A program made the translations under genes and the position numbers. Below are positions 49,745 to 59,210 of a DNA stretch of 64,000 nucleotides, one piece after another. The first letter of the stretch is position 1; each line of letters begins with the position of its first letter. Source of the stretch: Pararhizobium_B sp963838155 (GTDB lineage: Bacteria > Pseudomonadota > Alphaproteobacteria > Rhizobiales > Rhizobiaceae); contig CAWIQE010000005.1 of the NCBI GenBank assembly GCA_963838155.1, positions 6,000-69,999 on the forward strand, read 5' to 3'. The notes beneath the pieces were generated by a model. That model was given only the letters and a program-made list of their open reading frames with translations. It was not told the DNA's origin and searched no databases.

Positions 49745-51229
49745 ATGAGCGCGATCACCGGACGGTTAATCAAGGGAAGCATGTGGCTGAGCCTGTCGCG
49801 GGCGATCGTCAATCTTCTGACGATGCTCAGCACCTTCATCCTCGCGCGTTACCTCAGCCCGTCGGACTTCGGCCTCGTCGCCCTCGGCACGACCATGCTG
49901 ATGATCGTGAGCACCGTGACGGAACTGTCGCTGACGCAGGCCCTCATCCATCACGAGGAGCCCACGAACGACCACTTCAGCACCGCCTGGACCCTCAACG
50001 CCGTACGCGGCCTGATCCTCTGTATCTTCCTCGCCGCCTGCGCCTATCCGGCATCGCTGATCTACGACGATCCGAGATTGACAGGCGTCATGATCGCGCT
50101 CGGCTTGAGCGTCTTCCTGAGCAGCCTCCGGAACCCGCGTCTGGTCGTGCTGCAGCGCCAGCTCATCTTCTGGCAGGAATTCGTCCTCAACGTGTCCGAG
50201 CGCCTCATGACCTTCGTTGCCGCCGTCGTGATCGCCGTGGTGTTCCACACCTACTGGGCGCTGGTGGTCGGCACGCTCGTCGGCCAGCTCACGAACGTCC
50301 TCACATCCTATCTGGTGCTGCCCTTCCGCCCGAGCGTCACCTTCCGCCACATGCGCGAGTTCTTCTCCTTCTCGGCGTGGCTCGCGGCGAGCCAGATCGT
50401 GAACACGCTCAACTGGCGCTTCGACTATCTGCTGGTCGGCAAGATCCTCGGCGGAACGGCCCTCGGCTACTATACGGTCGGAGGACGGCTCGCGAGGCTG
50501 CCCTCGAACGAGGCCACGCTGCCGCTCACGCAGACGATCTTTCCCACCTTCGCAAGCATACGCAACGACCCGCCGCGCCTCGCCGCGGCCTACCAGCGCG
50601 TGCAGGCGCTGGTCACGGCCATCGCCCTTCCGGCCGGCATCGGCGTCGCGACCATCGCCGAGCCGCTGATCCGGCTGGCGCTGGGAGACAAATGGCTGCC
50701 GGCGGTGTTCATCATCCAGGCGCTCGCCTCCGTCTTCGCCCTTCAGACCCTCGGTTCGCTGGTCGGGCCGCTCGGAATGGCGAAGGGCGAGACGCGCCTC
50801 CTCTTCATGCGCGACACGCAGATGTTCCTGGTAAGGGTGCCCGTCATCCTGCTCGCGATGATTTTCTACGGCATGCCCGGCGTCATCGTCGGACGCGTCT
50901 TCACCGGTCTGCTCGGCGCCTTCGTCAACATGGTGCTCGTGCGTCGCTTCACCGGGATCGCCGTCGTGCAGCAGCTTTCGGCCAACACGCGGGCGCTGGC
51001 GAGCGTCGCGGTGATGGCCGCCGGCGTCGTGCTCTGCTCCCGCTATCTTCCCGTGGCGCCGGACAAGCTGGCGCTCGCCTCGCAGCTCGCGCTCCTGGTG
51101 ACGCTCGGCGCCGTCCTTTACTGCGGGTGCTCGCTGCTGCTGTGGCTCCTGATGAAGCGTCCGGCGGGCCCCGAAACCGAAGTCATGACCATCGCCGGCA
51201 AGATCTTCGCGAAGGTCCGCCCGGCATGA
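49745..51229 (+). CDS. Lipopolysaccharide/exopolysaccharide flippase (Wzx/ExoT type)
   Basis: A 494-residue MOP-superfamily protein with 12-14 membrane helices. It starts AITGRLIKGSMWLSLSRAIV and has ARYLSPSDFGLVALGTTMLM, the standard WzxC/ExoT start. Later DYLLVGKILGGTALGYYTVG and PLTQTIFPTFASI are family-typical. It would move a lipid-linked repeat unit across the inner membrane. No Wzy polymerase or chain-length protein is in the window, so the cluster is incomplete here. Confidence 0.9.
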   Translation: MSAITGRLIKGSMWLSLSRAIVNLLTMLSTFILARYLSPSDFGLVALGTTMLMIVSTVTELSLTQALIHHEEPTNDHFSTAWTLNAVRGLILCIFLAACAYPASLIYDDPRLTGVMIALGLSVFLSSLRNPRLVVLQRQLIFWQEFVLNVSERLMTFVAAVVIAVVFHTYWALVVGTLVGQLTNVLTSYLVLPFRPSVTFRHMREFFSFSAWLAASQIVNTLNWRFDYLLVGKILGGTALGYYTVGGRLARLPSNEATLPLTQTIFPTFASIRNDPPRLAAAYQRVQALVTAIALPAGIGVATIAEPLIRLALGDKWLPAVFIIQALASVFALQTLGSLVGPLGMAKGETRLLFMRDTQMFLVRVPVILLAMIFYGMPGVIVGRVFTGLLGAFVNMVLVRRFTGIAVVQQLSANTRALASVAVMAAGVVLCSRYLPVAPDKLALASQLALLVTLGAVLYCGCSLLLWLLMKRPAGPETEVMTIAGKIFAKVRPA

Positions 51230-51273
51230 GGCCGAACGCCGCTGCGCGCGCCGACCAAATGGAGTACCGAAGA

Positions 51274-52278
51274 ATGCCGCCACAAACGCATCTCGCCCTG
51301 ATCGAACGGCTAAAGGATGCCATCCACGACTGCCTCGAGGACTGTGTCCCGAAGGACGAGCAGCTCGCGATCCTCGACTTCCCGGACATTCGCAATTGCG
51401 GGGATTCGGCGATCTGGCTCGGCGAGATGGCCTATCTGCAGGAACGCCACGGCAAGCGGCCCGCCTATGTTTCGCGCATGGACGACTTCTCGCCCGAAGC
51501 GCTCGAGCGCGCCGTGCCGAAAGGGCCGATCTTCATCCATGGCGGAGGGAATTTCGGCGATATCTGGGATAGGCACCAGGATTTCCGGGAGCAGGTCATC
51601 GAGCGCTTCCCCGATCGCAGGATCATCCAGTTTCCCCAGTCGATCCACTATGACTCGCCGGAACGCATCGAGAAGAGCGCACGCATAATCTCCCGCCACA
51701 GGAACTTCCTTCTGCTGCTTCGCGACCGGGAATCGCTGCAGTTCGCCGAAAAGCACTTCGACTGCGAAGCCCGGCTCTGCCCGGACATGGCCTTCTGCAT
51801 CGGCGCCCTGCCCCCTGCGGCGTCCGAGTTTCCCGTACTGGCCATGCTCAGGAGGGATCTCGAGAAGGCGGGAGAATCGGACACCTCGGCCTACCCCGAC
51901 GTGCCGGTGGAAGACTGGATTTCGGAATCCTACCGGCGCGTGCGGATCTCGAAGGCGCTGGGCGCCGGTTCGGCCCTTCTCGCGCTGAAGCCGCACGAGC
52001 TGCGGCTTCGCAAGCTCGACGCGGCAGCGCACAATCGCTTCCGCCGCGGCATCCGGCAGATCTCGCGCGGCCGGGCCATCGTCACGGACCGGCTCCACGT
52101 CCACATCTGCTCGACTTTGCTCGGACGGCCCCATGCCGTCCTCGACAACAGCTACGGCAAGATACGCCGGTTCATGGCGGCGTTCTCAGGCGGAACCGAC
52201 CTCGCCTACAAGGCCTCCTCGCTCGGAGACGGCATCGAATGGGCACGTGCGGCCGGCAGGTCGTCGAGGACGTTCTGA
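51274..52278 (+). CDS. Polysaccharide pyruvyl transferase family protein, second copy
   Basis: A ~334-residue protein of the pyruvyl transferase family, more like the CsaB/WcaK branch. Typical are LAILDFPDIRNCGDSAIWLG, KGPIFIHGGGNFGDIWDRHQ, IIQFPQSIHYDS, RDRESLQFAEKHF and AIVTDRLHVHICSTLLGRPH. The start is uncertain: ATG 51226 overlaps the flippase stop by four bases (coupling), whereas ATG 51274 gives the usual distance to the first motif; I use the latter. It differs clearly from the ExoV-like protein at 47747, so two different ketal transfers are possible. Confidence 0.83.
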   Translation: MPPQTHLALIERLKDAIHDCLEDCVPKDEQLAILDFPDIRNCGDSAIWLGEMAYLQERHGKRPAYVSRMDDFSPEALERAVPKGPIFIHGGGNFGDIWDRHQDFREQVIERFPDRRIIQFPQSIHYDSPERIEKSARIISRHRNFLLLLRDRESLQFAEKHFDCEARLCPDMAFCIGALPPAASEFPVLAMLRRDLEKAGESDTSAYPDVPVEDWISESYRRVRISKALGAGSALLALKPHELRLRKLDAAAHNRFRRGIRQISRGRAIVTDRLHVHICSTLLGRPHAVLDNSYGKIRRFMAAFSGGTDLAYKASSLGDGIEWARAAGRSSRTF

Positions 52279-52319
52279 GCCCCGGATCGAACCCTGAAGC
52301 CAAGACGGAAGGTCCCAGG

Positions 52320-53144
52320 ATGACCCTCGTTACGTTCATCATACCGGTGCGCCACCAGGACAACGCACGCGACTGGAATTCGCTCAAGGCCAATCTCGTC
52401 CAGACCGTGAACTCGATCGCCAACCAGACGAACCCCGACTGGCAGGGGATCATCGTGGCCAACGAGGGCGCCGACCTGCCCGACTTGCGGGACGGCTTCT
52501 CGGTGGAGCGCGTCACCTTCCCGCCGAACCAGATGCACGAACGCAAGGACAGCGCCTTGGAGGACTTCCGCGATGCCTTCCGCATCGACAAGGGACGCCG
52601 GGTGCTGGCGGCCATGCTGCGGGCACGCGACAGCCGATTTTTCATGATCGTCGACGACGACGACTTCGTCAGCGCCCGCATCGTCGATTACGTCGCGGAA
52701 CACCCGGACGAGAACGGCTTCGTGCTGAACCGCGGCTACATGTGGGATCATGGCGGCCGGATTCTGCTCGGGCTCGAAGACTTCAACGATTTCTGCGGCA
52801 CGTCCCTGATCGTGCGATCGGACGTCTACGGTCTTCCCGCCCGGTTCGAGGATGCCTCGCCGGAATGGATCAAGTCCATGCTGGGCAGCCACCGCAGCAT
52901 TACCGGCATCCTCGCGAAGCAGGGAACCCCACTGGTGCCCTTGCCGTTTCACGGTGCCATCTACCGCGTCGCACACTCCGGTTCCCATAGCGGGTACCCC
53001 GGGCTCCTCGGGCATTCCTTCCTGAACTGGAATGCCATAAGACGCCCGAGGAAGCTGCTGCGTTCGGCACTTCGGCTTCGCCTGGTCGGCACCGCGGCGA
53101 GGCGGGAGTTCTTCGGCGAACGCGCGGACCGTTCCCCCGGCTAG
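52320..53144 (+). CDS. Glycosyltransferase-like protein (GT-A fold)
   Basis: A 274-residue protein that starts like a family 2 transferase (TLVTFIIPVRHQDNARDW), with an Asp-rich metal site in RFFMIVDDDDFVSARIVDYV near residue 110. The middle and C-terminal parts (WDHGGRILLGLEDFNDFCGT, HGAIYRVAHSGSHSGY) do not match a group I can name. The start follows AAGGTCCCAGG. It is the last gene of the surface-polysaccharide cluster. The donor and acceptor are unknown. Confidence 0.75.
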   Translation: MTLVTFIIPVRHQDNARDWNSLKANLVQTVNSIANQTNPDWQGIIVANEGADLPDLRDGFSVERVTFPPNQMHERKDSALEDFRDAFRIDKGRRVLAAMLRARDSRFFMIVDDDDFVSARIVDYVAEHPDENGFVLNRGYMWDHGGRILLGLEDFNDFCGTSLIVRSDVYGLPARFEDASPEWIKSMLGSHRSITGILAKQGTPLVPLPFHGAIYRVAHSGSHSGYPGLLGHSFLNWNAIRRPRKLLRSALRLRLVGTAARREFFGERADRSPG

Positions 53145-53296
53145 CCCGCGCGCCGCCTGGCCCCGGCTGCCGGCACATGCGATGGAACCCGATCTACCCG
53201 CCCCGCCTTATTGCCGGAATGAGACCGAGGAACATTGCCAGGACCTGCCCTCCTGAAGGCGTTGCACATTCCGGGATCCCGGCATACCCTGCGGCC

Positions 53297-55759
53297 ATGC
53301 CGGCGAGCCGCCTCGGTCCCTACCGCGAAAAGCGGGACTTCTCCAAGACGGTCGAGCCTGCCGGCGGCGGCCCGGGAAGCGGCAACCGCTTCGTCGTGCA
53401 CAAGCACTCCGCCACCGCCGACCATTACGATCTGCGCCTCGAGCACGACGGGGTCCTCAAGAGCTGGGCCGTGCCGAAGGGACCCTCGCTCGACCCGGAC
53501 GACAAGCGCCTCGCCGTCGAGACGGAAGACCATCCCGTCGAGTATATCGACTTCGAGGGCATCATCCCCGAGGGGTCCTACGGCGCCGGACCGATGATCG
53601 TCTGGGACACCGGCGTCTGGGCGCCGATGGACGACGTCGACCGCGCGCTGTCCTCCGGAGCCTTCAAGTTCCGACTGGCCGGCGAGAAACTGAACGGCGG
53701 CTTCATGCTGACCCGCCTCAAGCCCAAGCCGGGCGAGGCGAAGCGCAACTGGCTCCTGTTCAAGGAACGCGACCCGGCCGCGAGGAAGGGCAGCGACATC
53801 CTCGCCGAACGCCCTGAAAGCGCCAAATCGGGACTCCGCATCGAGGAGCTCGCCGAGGCGGGTCCCGCCCGTCGGCCGCCGAAGCCGGCAAGGGGCGGCG
53901 CCCCGAGACCGGGCCGGATCGCCGGAGCCGTCAGGGCGGACATGCCGGCACGGCTCGCGCCGCAGCTCGCGAGCAGCGCATCGGATCCCCCGCAGGGCGA
54001 CGGCTGGCTGCACGAAATCAAGTTCGACGGCTACCGCACGATCGCGTTCGTCTCCGGCGACGGCGTACGGATGACGACCCGCAGCGGCCTCGACTGGACC
54101 GCGCGATACGCCGACCTCGCCGAGCGCTTCCGTGCCCTGCCCTGCCGCGAGGCGATCATCGACGGCGAGGTCGTGGTGCTCGACGACAAGGGCGTCAGCC
54201 ACTTCTCCGCACTGCAGGAGGCCCTGTCCGACAAGGCGTCGAGCCGCCTCGTCTACTTCGCCTTCGATCTCCTCCACCTCGACGGATACGATCTGCGCAA
54301 CGTGCCGCTGGAAAGACGCAAGAAGGCGCTTGCCCGGCTGCTCGCCGACGGATCGGCGGGACCCGCCGTCCAGTACAGCGATCATTTCGCCGCCGGCGAA
54401 GGCCGTGCCCTCTTCGATCACGCCTCAGAACTCGGACTGGAGGGGGTGGTCTCCAAGCGCGCGGACGCACCCTACCGCGAGGGCCGCTCCTCCGCCTGGA
54501 TCAAGGCGAAGGCACCGCTGGCGGGCGACTTCGTCATCGGCGGCTACACCGTCTCCAAGGCGGCCGGCGGCCTTGCCGCGCTCGCGCTCGGCGAGTGGGC
54601 CGCGGACGGGCTGCGCTACGTCGGCAAGGTCGGCACCGGCTTCGACGCCGGAACCCTCGCAAGCCTCCTCGACCGGCTCGAGCCGCTGCGCGCGGGCGCG
54701 CCGCTCTTCGACGGCGCCCCGAAGGACGTTCTCCCGGTGCGGCCCGTTTTGTCCGCCTCGATCCGGTACACCAGCCGCACCTCCGCCGGAGCCTTGCGCC
54801 ATGCGGTGTTCCAGGGCCTGCGCGAGGCCGGCATAAGGTCGTCGACCGGCAAGGCGGAACGCAAAAGGCTGATCTCCGACGCCGACCTCGCCTCCGTCTG
54901 GGTGACGAACCCGACGCGGAGGCTCTTCGGCCGCTCCGGCCCGACGAAACTGGACGTGGCGGTCTACTATGCCGCCGTCGGCGACTTCATGCTGCCGCAC
55001 ATCCTGGGCCGCGCCGTCTCGCTCGTGCGCTGCCCGACCGGCAAGCCGCAGGACTGCTTCTTCCAGCGCCATGCCTTCGCCGGCATGCCGCCCTCCGTCG
55101 CCACCATCGAAACCGCGAACTCCGATGGCGAGACGCGGCGCTACATCGCGATCGAGGATGCCAGGGCCTACCTGGCGCTCGCCCAGTTCGGCGTGGTGGA
55201 ATTCCATGCCTGGGGATCGACGGCCAAGCGCATCGACAAGCCCGACCGCATCGTCTTCGACCTCGATCCCGGCGAGGGCATCGGCTGGCGCGAGATCGTC
55301 GAGGCGGCGATGCACCTGCGCGGCGAACTCGAGGCGCTCGGCCTCGTGCCCTTCGTCAAGACGTCCGGCGGCAAGGGACTGCACGTCGTCGTGCCGGTGG
55401 TGCCGAAGCTCGGCTGGAAGGAAATCCACGAGCGCACCGGCGCCATCGCGGCCGCCGTGGCGAGTGCCGAACCCTCGGTCTTCACCACCGTCATGGGCCA
55501 GGCGAACCGCAAGCGGCGCATCTTCATCGACTTCCACCGCAACGCCCGCAGCGCCACCGCCGTCGCTCCCTACTCGCTGCGCGCCCGCGTGAACCTGCCC
55601 GCCTCCGCACCGCTCGGCTGGCCGGATCTGGAGTCCGTCGACGCACCGGACGATTTGAACTATTCTACCCTGCCCGGCCTGCTGACCCTATCCGGCGACC
55701 CATGGGCAGACATGAGTAAGTACCAGCGCCCGCTCAAGGGTGCTGGAGACAGTGGTTAG
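53297..55759 (+). CDS. ligD: ATP-dependent DNA ligase LigD (NHEJ)
   Basis: An 820-residue three-domain repair protein in the order phosphoesterase, ligase, polymerase. The phosphoesterase (residues ~20-160) has FVVHKHSATADHYDLRLEHD. The ligase domain has the AMP-accepting lysine in LHEIKFDGYRTIAF near residue 240 and IDGEVVVLDDKG. The primase-like polymerase (residues ~530-810) has the metal-binding DLDPGEG motif and TSGGKGLHVVVPV. It seals double-strand breaks with Ku. The start ATG 53297 gives the typical N terminus. A GGAAC at 53184 with CCTT 17 bases later is close to, but not, an EcfG promoter. Confidence 0.93.
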   Translation: MPASRLGPYREKRDFSKTVEPAGGGPGSGNRFVVHKHSATADHYDLRLEHDGVLKSWAVPKGPSLDPDDKRLAVETEDHPVEYIDFEGIIPEGSYGAGPMIVWDTGVWAPMDDVDRALSSGAFKFRLAGEKLNGGFMLTRLKPKPGEAKRNWLLFKERDPAARKGSDILAERPESAKSGLRIEELAEAGPARRPPKPARGGAPRPGRIAGAVRADMPARLAPQLASSASDPPQGDGWLHEIKFDGYRTIAFVSGDGVRMTTRSGLDWTARYADLAERFRALPCREAIIDGEVVVLDDKGVSHFSALQEALSDKASSRLVYFAFDLLHLDGYDLRNVPLERRKKALARLLADGSAGPAVQYSDHFAAGEGRALFDHASELGLEGVVSKRADAPYREGRSSAWIKAKAPLAGDFVIGGYTVSKAAGGLAALALGEWAADGLRYVGKVGTGFDAGTLASLLDRLEPLRAGAPLFDGAPKDVLPVRPVLSASIRYTSRTSAGALRHAVFQGLREAGIRSSTGKAERKRLISDADLASVWVTNPTRRLFGRSGPTKLDVAVYYAAVGDFMLPHILGRAVSLVRCPTGKPQDCFFQRHAFAGMPPSVATIETANSDGETRRYIAIEDARAYLALAQFGVVEFHAWGSTAKRIDKPDRIVFDLDPGEGIGWREIVEAAMHLRGELEALGLVPFVKTSGGKGLHVVVPVVPKLGWKEIHERTGAIAAAVASAEPSVFTTVMGQANRKRRIFIDFHRNARSATAVAPYSLRARVNLPASAPLGWPDLESVDAPDDLNYSTLPGLLTLSGDPWADMSKYQRPLKGAGDSG

Positions 55760-55779
55760 TTGTTGCTCAGGAGAAGACG

Positions 55780-56661
55780 ATGGCGCCAAGAGCCAGTTGG
55801 AAAGGCCATTTGCGGCTGAGTCTCGTCAGCTGCCCCGTCCGGTTGTTTCCGGCCACCACATCGAAGGACCGCATCTCGTTCCACCAGCTCCACAAGGACA
55901 CGCACAACCGCATCAACGTGAAACCGGTGGACCCGGAGCTCGGCCTGGTCGAGCGCTCCGACCTCGTCAAGGGTTACGAATACGCCGACAAGCAGTACGT
56001 CATCATCGAGGATTCCGACCTGGAAAGCGTGAAGATCGAGTCCAACCACACGATCAACATCGAGGCCTTCGTCGACGAGGGCTCGGTCGACGTCATCTAC
56101 CAGGACGCCCCCTACTACCTCGCCCCCGACGGCGCCATGGCCGAGGAGACCTTCGTCGTCCTGCGCGAGGCGATGCGCAAGGCCGGAAAGCTCGCCATCG
56201 GGCGGCTCGTCATGTCGACGCGCGAGCGCGTGATCACCATCGGCCCCCGCGAGAACGGCATGTTCGTGTGCACGCTGCGCAACCCCAACGAAGTCCGCGG
56301 CACGAGCGAGTATTTCGGCACCATCCCGGAGGGCGATCCGGACAAGGAGATGCTGGAGCTCGCCGAGAGACTGATCGAGCAGAAGACCACCGAGTTCGAC
56401 CCGAGCGCCTACGAGGACCGTTACGAGGCCGCGCTCATGGCCATGATCAAGGAGAAGCTGAAGGGCCACAAGCCGGTGATCGCGGCTGCGCCCGAAAGGG
56501 GCAACGTCGTCAATCTCATGGATGCGCTGAAGCAGAGCCTGTCCCAGTCCAAGCCGCCGGCCAAGAGCCGCTCGAAGTCCGCATCGGGCGGCCGGTCCGC
56601 CGAAAAGGCGACGGGCACCGAGGATGCGGCGCCGAAGCGGAGCCGCAGGAAGAAATCGTGA
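55780..56661 (+). CDS. ku: NHEJ DNA end-binding protein Ku
   Basis: A 293-residue bacterial Ku homologue that rings DNA ends and recruits LigD. It begins WKGHLRLSLVSCPVRLFPAT, the usual Ku start, with the Ku core through to about residue 250 (for example KGYEYADKQYVIIEDSDLES and YLAPDGAMAEETFVVLREAM). The C-terminal ~45 residues are Lys/Arg/Ser-rich, as in Ku proteins with DNA-binding tails. It follows ligD by 20 bases, and its stop overlaps the next start. Confidence 0.94.
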   Translation: MAPRASWKGHLRLSLVSCPVRLFPATTSKDRISFHQLHKDTHNRINVKPVDPELGLVERSDLVKGYEYADKQYVIIEDSDLESVKIESNHTINIEAFVDEGSVDVIYQDAPYYLAPDGAMAEETFVVLREAMRKAGKLAIGRLVMSTRERVITIGPRENGMFVCTLRNPNEVRGTSEYFGTIPEGDPDKEMLELAERLIEQKTTEFDPSAYEDRYEAALMAMIKEKLKGHKPVIAAAPERGNVVNLMDALKQSLSQSKPPAKSRSKSASGGRSAEKATGTEDAAPKRSRRKKS

Positions 56662-57749
56662 ACCCGGCGGCCGGCGAAACCTTCGGCATCGTCGGGCCTC
56701 TCGAGGCCTTCCCGTTCCGGCTGGCGTCGAAGGCCGCGAGGCATGTCGATGCCGCCTGCCGCCGCGGCGTGAGCCGCGCCACGACGCTCGTCGTCATCGG
56801 CCGCCGTCTCGCCTGGCGTGGAGACGAGGCCGCGATCGAACGGCGCGTCGACTCCGCGCGGTCCTCCGGCCGGCCGGTGGTCAGCGAGACCGGATTCCTG
56901 CGCCGCATCGGGCTGGCCGCGGATGCCGGCACTGCCTCCCTGGCCCGCACCGCGCTGATCGAGCAGTCGGGCCTGTCCGGGCGCAAGCTCGACCTGCTGA
57001 CGCTCTTCGACGCCTTCGAGGGGACGGAGGACGGCTACTCCTTCCGCGATCTCATCCTCGCGCGAAAATACGCGGGGCTGCTCTCGTCCGGCGCCTCCTG
57101 GAGCGGGATCGCGCGGTCGGTCCACCGCGCTCCCGGACCGGTGTCCTCGCTGACGCCGCTCACCCTCAGGATCGTCCGGGGCGACCGGATCCTCGCCGGG
57201 CCCGACCACGCGGCAAGCGAACTCGACGGCCAGATGCTCCTGCCGATCGACGGCGAAGCGGAAGCGGACATCGAAACGCTGTTCTCGCTCGCCGAGGAAG
57301 CGGAAGCCGACGGACGCATGGCGGAGGCCGCCGAGGCCTACGGCCGCTGCCTGGCCGTCGATCCGGGCGATTCCACCGCCGCCTTCAACCGCGCCAACTG
57401 CCTGGCCGCGGCCGGGCGGGCCGGCGAGGCGCAGGAGGCCTACCTGCTGGCGCTGAAGTCCGATCCCGGTTTCGTCGAGGCGTGGTTCAACCTCGCCGGC
57501 CTCTCCGCCCGCGCAGGCGACGCCGCGGGCGCCCGCCGGCACCTGGCGACCGCGATCCGTCTCGACCCTGGCTACGCCGACGCCGTCTACAACCTCGCCG
57601 CCAGCGAGTTCGAGGCCGGCGACCTGGCCGCGGCCAGACGCTGGTGGTCGCGCTATCTCGAACTCGATGCCGACTCCGACTGGGCAACGGCCGCCCGGCG
57701 CGGCATCCGCTACGTCGACGTCGCCCGCTCGGAGCGCGGCACGGGCTGA
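56658..57749 (+). CDS. BRCT-like/TPR protein in the NHEJ operon
   Basis: A 363-residue protein starting at GTG 56658, which overlaps the ku stop. The N-terminal ~80 residues (FGIVGPLEAFPFRLASKAAR, TTLVVIGRRLAWRG, PVVSETGFLRRIG) look like a BRCT domain. A middle part follows, possibly HTH-like (YSFRDLILARKYAGLLSSGA). Three TPR repeats (residues ~210-345) are AAEAYGRCLAVDPGDSTAAF, AQEAYLLALKSDPGFVEAWF and ARRHLATAIRLDPGYADAVY. A BRCT-TPR protein coupled to Ku could act as a scaffold in end joining; this is inferred from domains and overlap only. Confidence 0.8.
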   Translation: MNPAAGETFGIVGPLEAFPFRLASKAARHVDAACRRGVSRATTLVVIGRRLAWRGDEAAIERRVDSARSSGRPVVSETGFLRRIGLAADAGTASLARTALIEQSGLSGRKLDLLTLFDAFEGTEDGYSFRDLILARKYAGLLSSGASWSGIARSVHRAPGPVSSLTPLTLRIVRGDRILAGPDHAASELDGQMLLPIDGEAEADIETLFSLAEEAEADGRMAEAAEAYGRCLAVDPGDSTAAFNRANCLAAAGRAGEAQEAYLLALKSDPGFVEAWFNLAGLSARAGDAAGARRHLATAIRLDPGYADAVYNLAASEFEAGDLAAARRWWSRYLELDADSDWATAARRGIRYVDVARSERGTG

Positions 57750-58390
57750 TGCCGGGCGATTTTCTCTTCGACGGACCGGAGGACGCCATCGGCACGATGC
57801 TTTTGGCGCACGGTGCCGGCGCGCCGATGGACTCGCGCGCGATGTCGGCGGCCGCGCGTGCGCTGGCCGATGCCGGCTTCCGCGTCGCGCGCTTCGAGTT
57901 CGCCTACATGGCCGCCCGCCGCACCGCCGCCGGCCGCAGGCCTCCTCCCCGGGCCGAGACCCTGATGCCCGAATATCGCGAGGCGGTGGAAGCGCTCGGC
58001 GCGACGGGGCCCCTCGTCATCGGCGGCAAGTCCATGGGGGGACGCGTGGCCAGCATGGTCGCCGACGAGCTTCACGCCGCCGGGCGGATCCGCGGCCTGT
58101 TCTGTATGGGCTATCCCTTCCATCCGCCCGCCAGGCCCGATCGCCTGCGCACCGCCCGCCTCGCCGGACTGGCGACTCCGACGCTCATCTGCCAGGGCAC
58201 GCGCGATCCGTTCGGCATGCCGGACGAGGTCGCCGGCTATCGGCTATCGGAGCGCATCGAGCTCCTTTGGCTCGAGGACGGCGACCACGACCTGAGGCCG
58301 CGCAAGTCGGTCTCGGGCCACTCCCCCGCGGATCACCTGGACGCCATGGCGAAGGCTGCCGCGGCCTGGTTCTCCCGCCTGGGACCGTGA
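57749..58390 (+). CDS. Alpha/beta-hydrolase (KAT/Tex30-like)
   Basis: A 213-residue small hydrolase. The oxyanion segment is MLLAHGAGAPMDSRAM, the nucleophile elbow GGKSMGGRVASMVADE, the acid in CQGTRDPFGMPDEV and the His in EDGDHDLRPRKSVSG. These are the features of the KANL3/Tex30-like family. The start overlaps the stop of the TPR gene (TGATG), so it is part of the NHEJ operon. Its role in DNA repair, if any, is unknown. Confidence 0.85.
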   Translation: MPGDFLFDGPEDAIGTMLLAHGAGAPMDSRAMSAAARALADAGFRVARFEFAYMAARRTAAGRRPPPRAETLMPEYREAVEALGATGPLVIGGKSMGGRVASMVADELHAAGRIRGLFCMGYPFHPPARPDRLRTARLAGLATPTLICQGTRDPFGMPDEVAGYRLSERIELLWLEDGDHDLRPRKSVSGHSPADHLDAMAKAAAAWFSRLGP

Positions 58391-58397
58391 TGCGGCG

Positions 58398-59177
58398 ATG
58401 AGGATCGCGACGTTCAACGTCAACAACGTCAACCGGCGCCTGGAGAACCTCGTCGAGTGGCTGGCGGAGACCGCGCCGGACGCCGTCTGCCTCCAGGAGC
58501 TCAAGGCGCTCGACCGGCGCTTTCCGGCGGCCGCCCTGGAGGCCGCCGGCTACGGTGCGGTCTGGCGCGGCGAAAGCCGCTGGAACGGCGTCGCGATCCT
58601 GGCGCGCGGCGCCGTCCCCGTCCTCACCCGCGACGCCCTGCCGGGCGACCCCGACGATCGCCAGAGCCGCTATATCGAGGCGGCGGTCGGCGGCGTCCTC
58701 GTCGCCTCGATCTACGCCCCGAACGGGAACCCGCGACCCGGCCCGAAATTCGACTACAAGCTGGCCTGGACGAAACGCCTGCTCGCCCACGCAAGCGACC
58801 TCCTGGAAACCGGCGCGCCGGTCGTGCTCGCCGGCGACTACAACATCGTTCCCGAAGAGCGCGACATCTACGCCACCCGCTCCTACGCCGGCAACGCGCT
58901 CGTGCAGCCGCAGCCCCGCGACCTCTTCCGGCGGTTCCTCGACGCCGGCTGGACCGACGCCGTGAGAACCCGCCACCCGGACGCGACCGTCTATACCTTC
59001 TGGGACTACATGCGAAACCGATGGGAGCGCGACGCCGGCCTCCGCCTCGACCACCTGCTGGTCAGCCCCGGCCTCTCCCCCCGCCTCCGCGACGCAGGCG
59101 TCGACCGTGCGGTACGCGGCAAAGCGGGCGCCAGCGACCACGCGCCCGTCTGGATCGAGCTGGCCGACGGCGGATAG
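58398..59177 (+). CDS. xthA: Exodeoxyribonuclease III
   Basis: A 259-residue AP endonuclease/3' exonuclease of the endonuclease-exonuclease-phosphatase family. Active-site parts: RIATFNVNNVNRRLENLVEW, CLQELKALD (metal Glu), YAPNGNPR, LAGDYNIVPEERDIY and GASDHAPVWIEL (catalytic Asp-His). Its start is eight bases past the hydrolase stop, so it is the last gene of the NHEJ operon, where it could clean blocked 3' ends before ligation. Confidence 0.93.
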   Translation: MRIATFNVNNVNRRLENLVEWLAETAPDAVCLQELKALDRRFPAAALEAAGYGAVWRGESRWNGVAILARGAVPVLTRDALPGDPDDRQSRYIEAAVGGVLVASIYAPNGNPRPGPKFDYKLAWTKRLLAHASDLLETGAPVVLAGDYNIVPEERDIYATRSYAGNALVQPQPRDLFRRFLDAGWTDAVRTRHPDATVYTFWDYMRNRWERDAGLRLDHLLVSPGLSPRLRDAGVDRAVRGKAGASDHAPVWIELADGG

Positions 59178-59210
59178 AGCAGTTCCGCGGAAAATTTCGC
59201 CCGATCCGGC

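Noticed and set aside
53184..53209. EcfG promoter before ligD
   Set aside because: GGAAC is followed after 17 bases by CCTT, not CGTT; too weak to call, though NHEJ genes in some rhizobia are stress-controlled.
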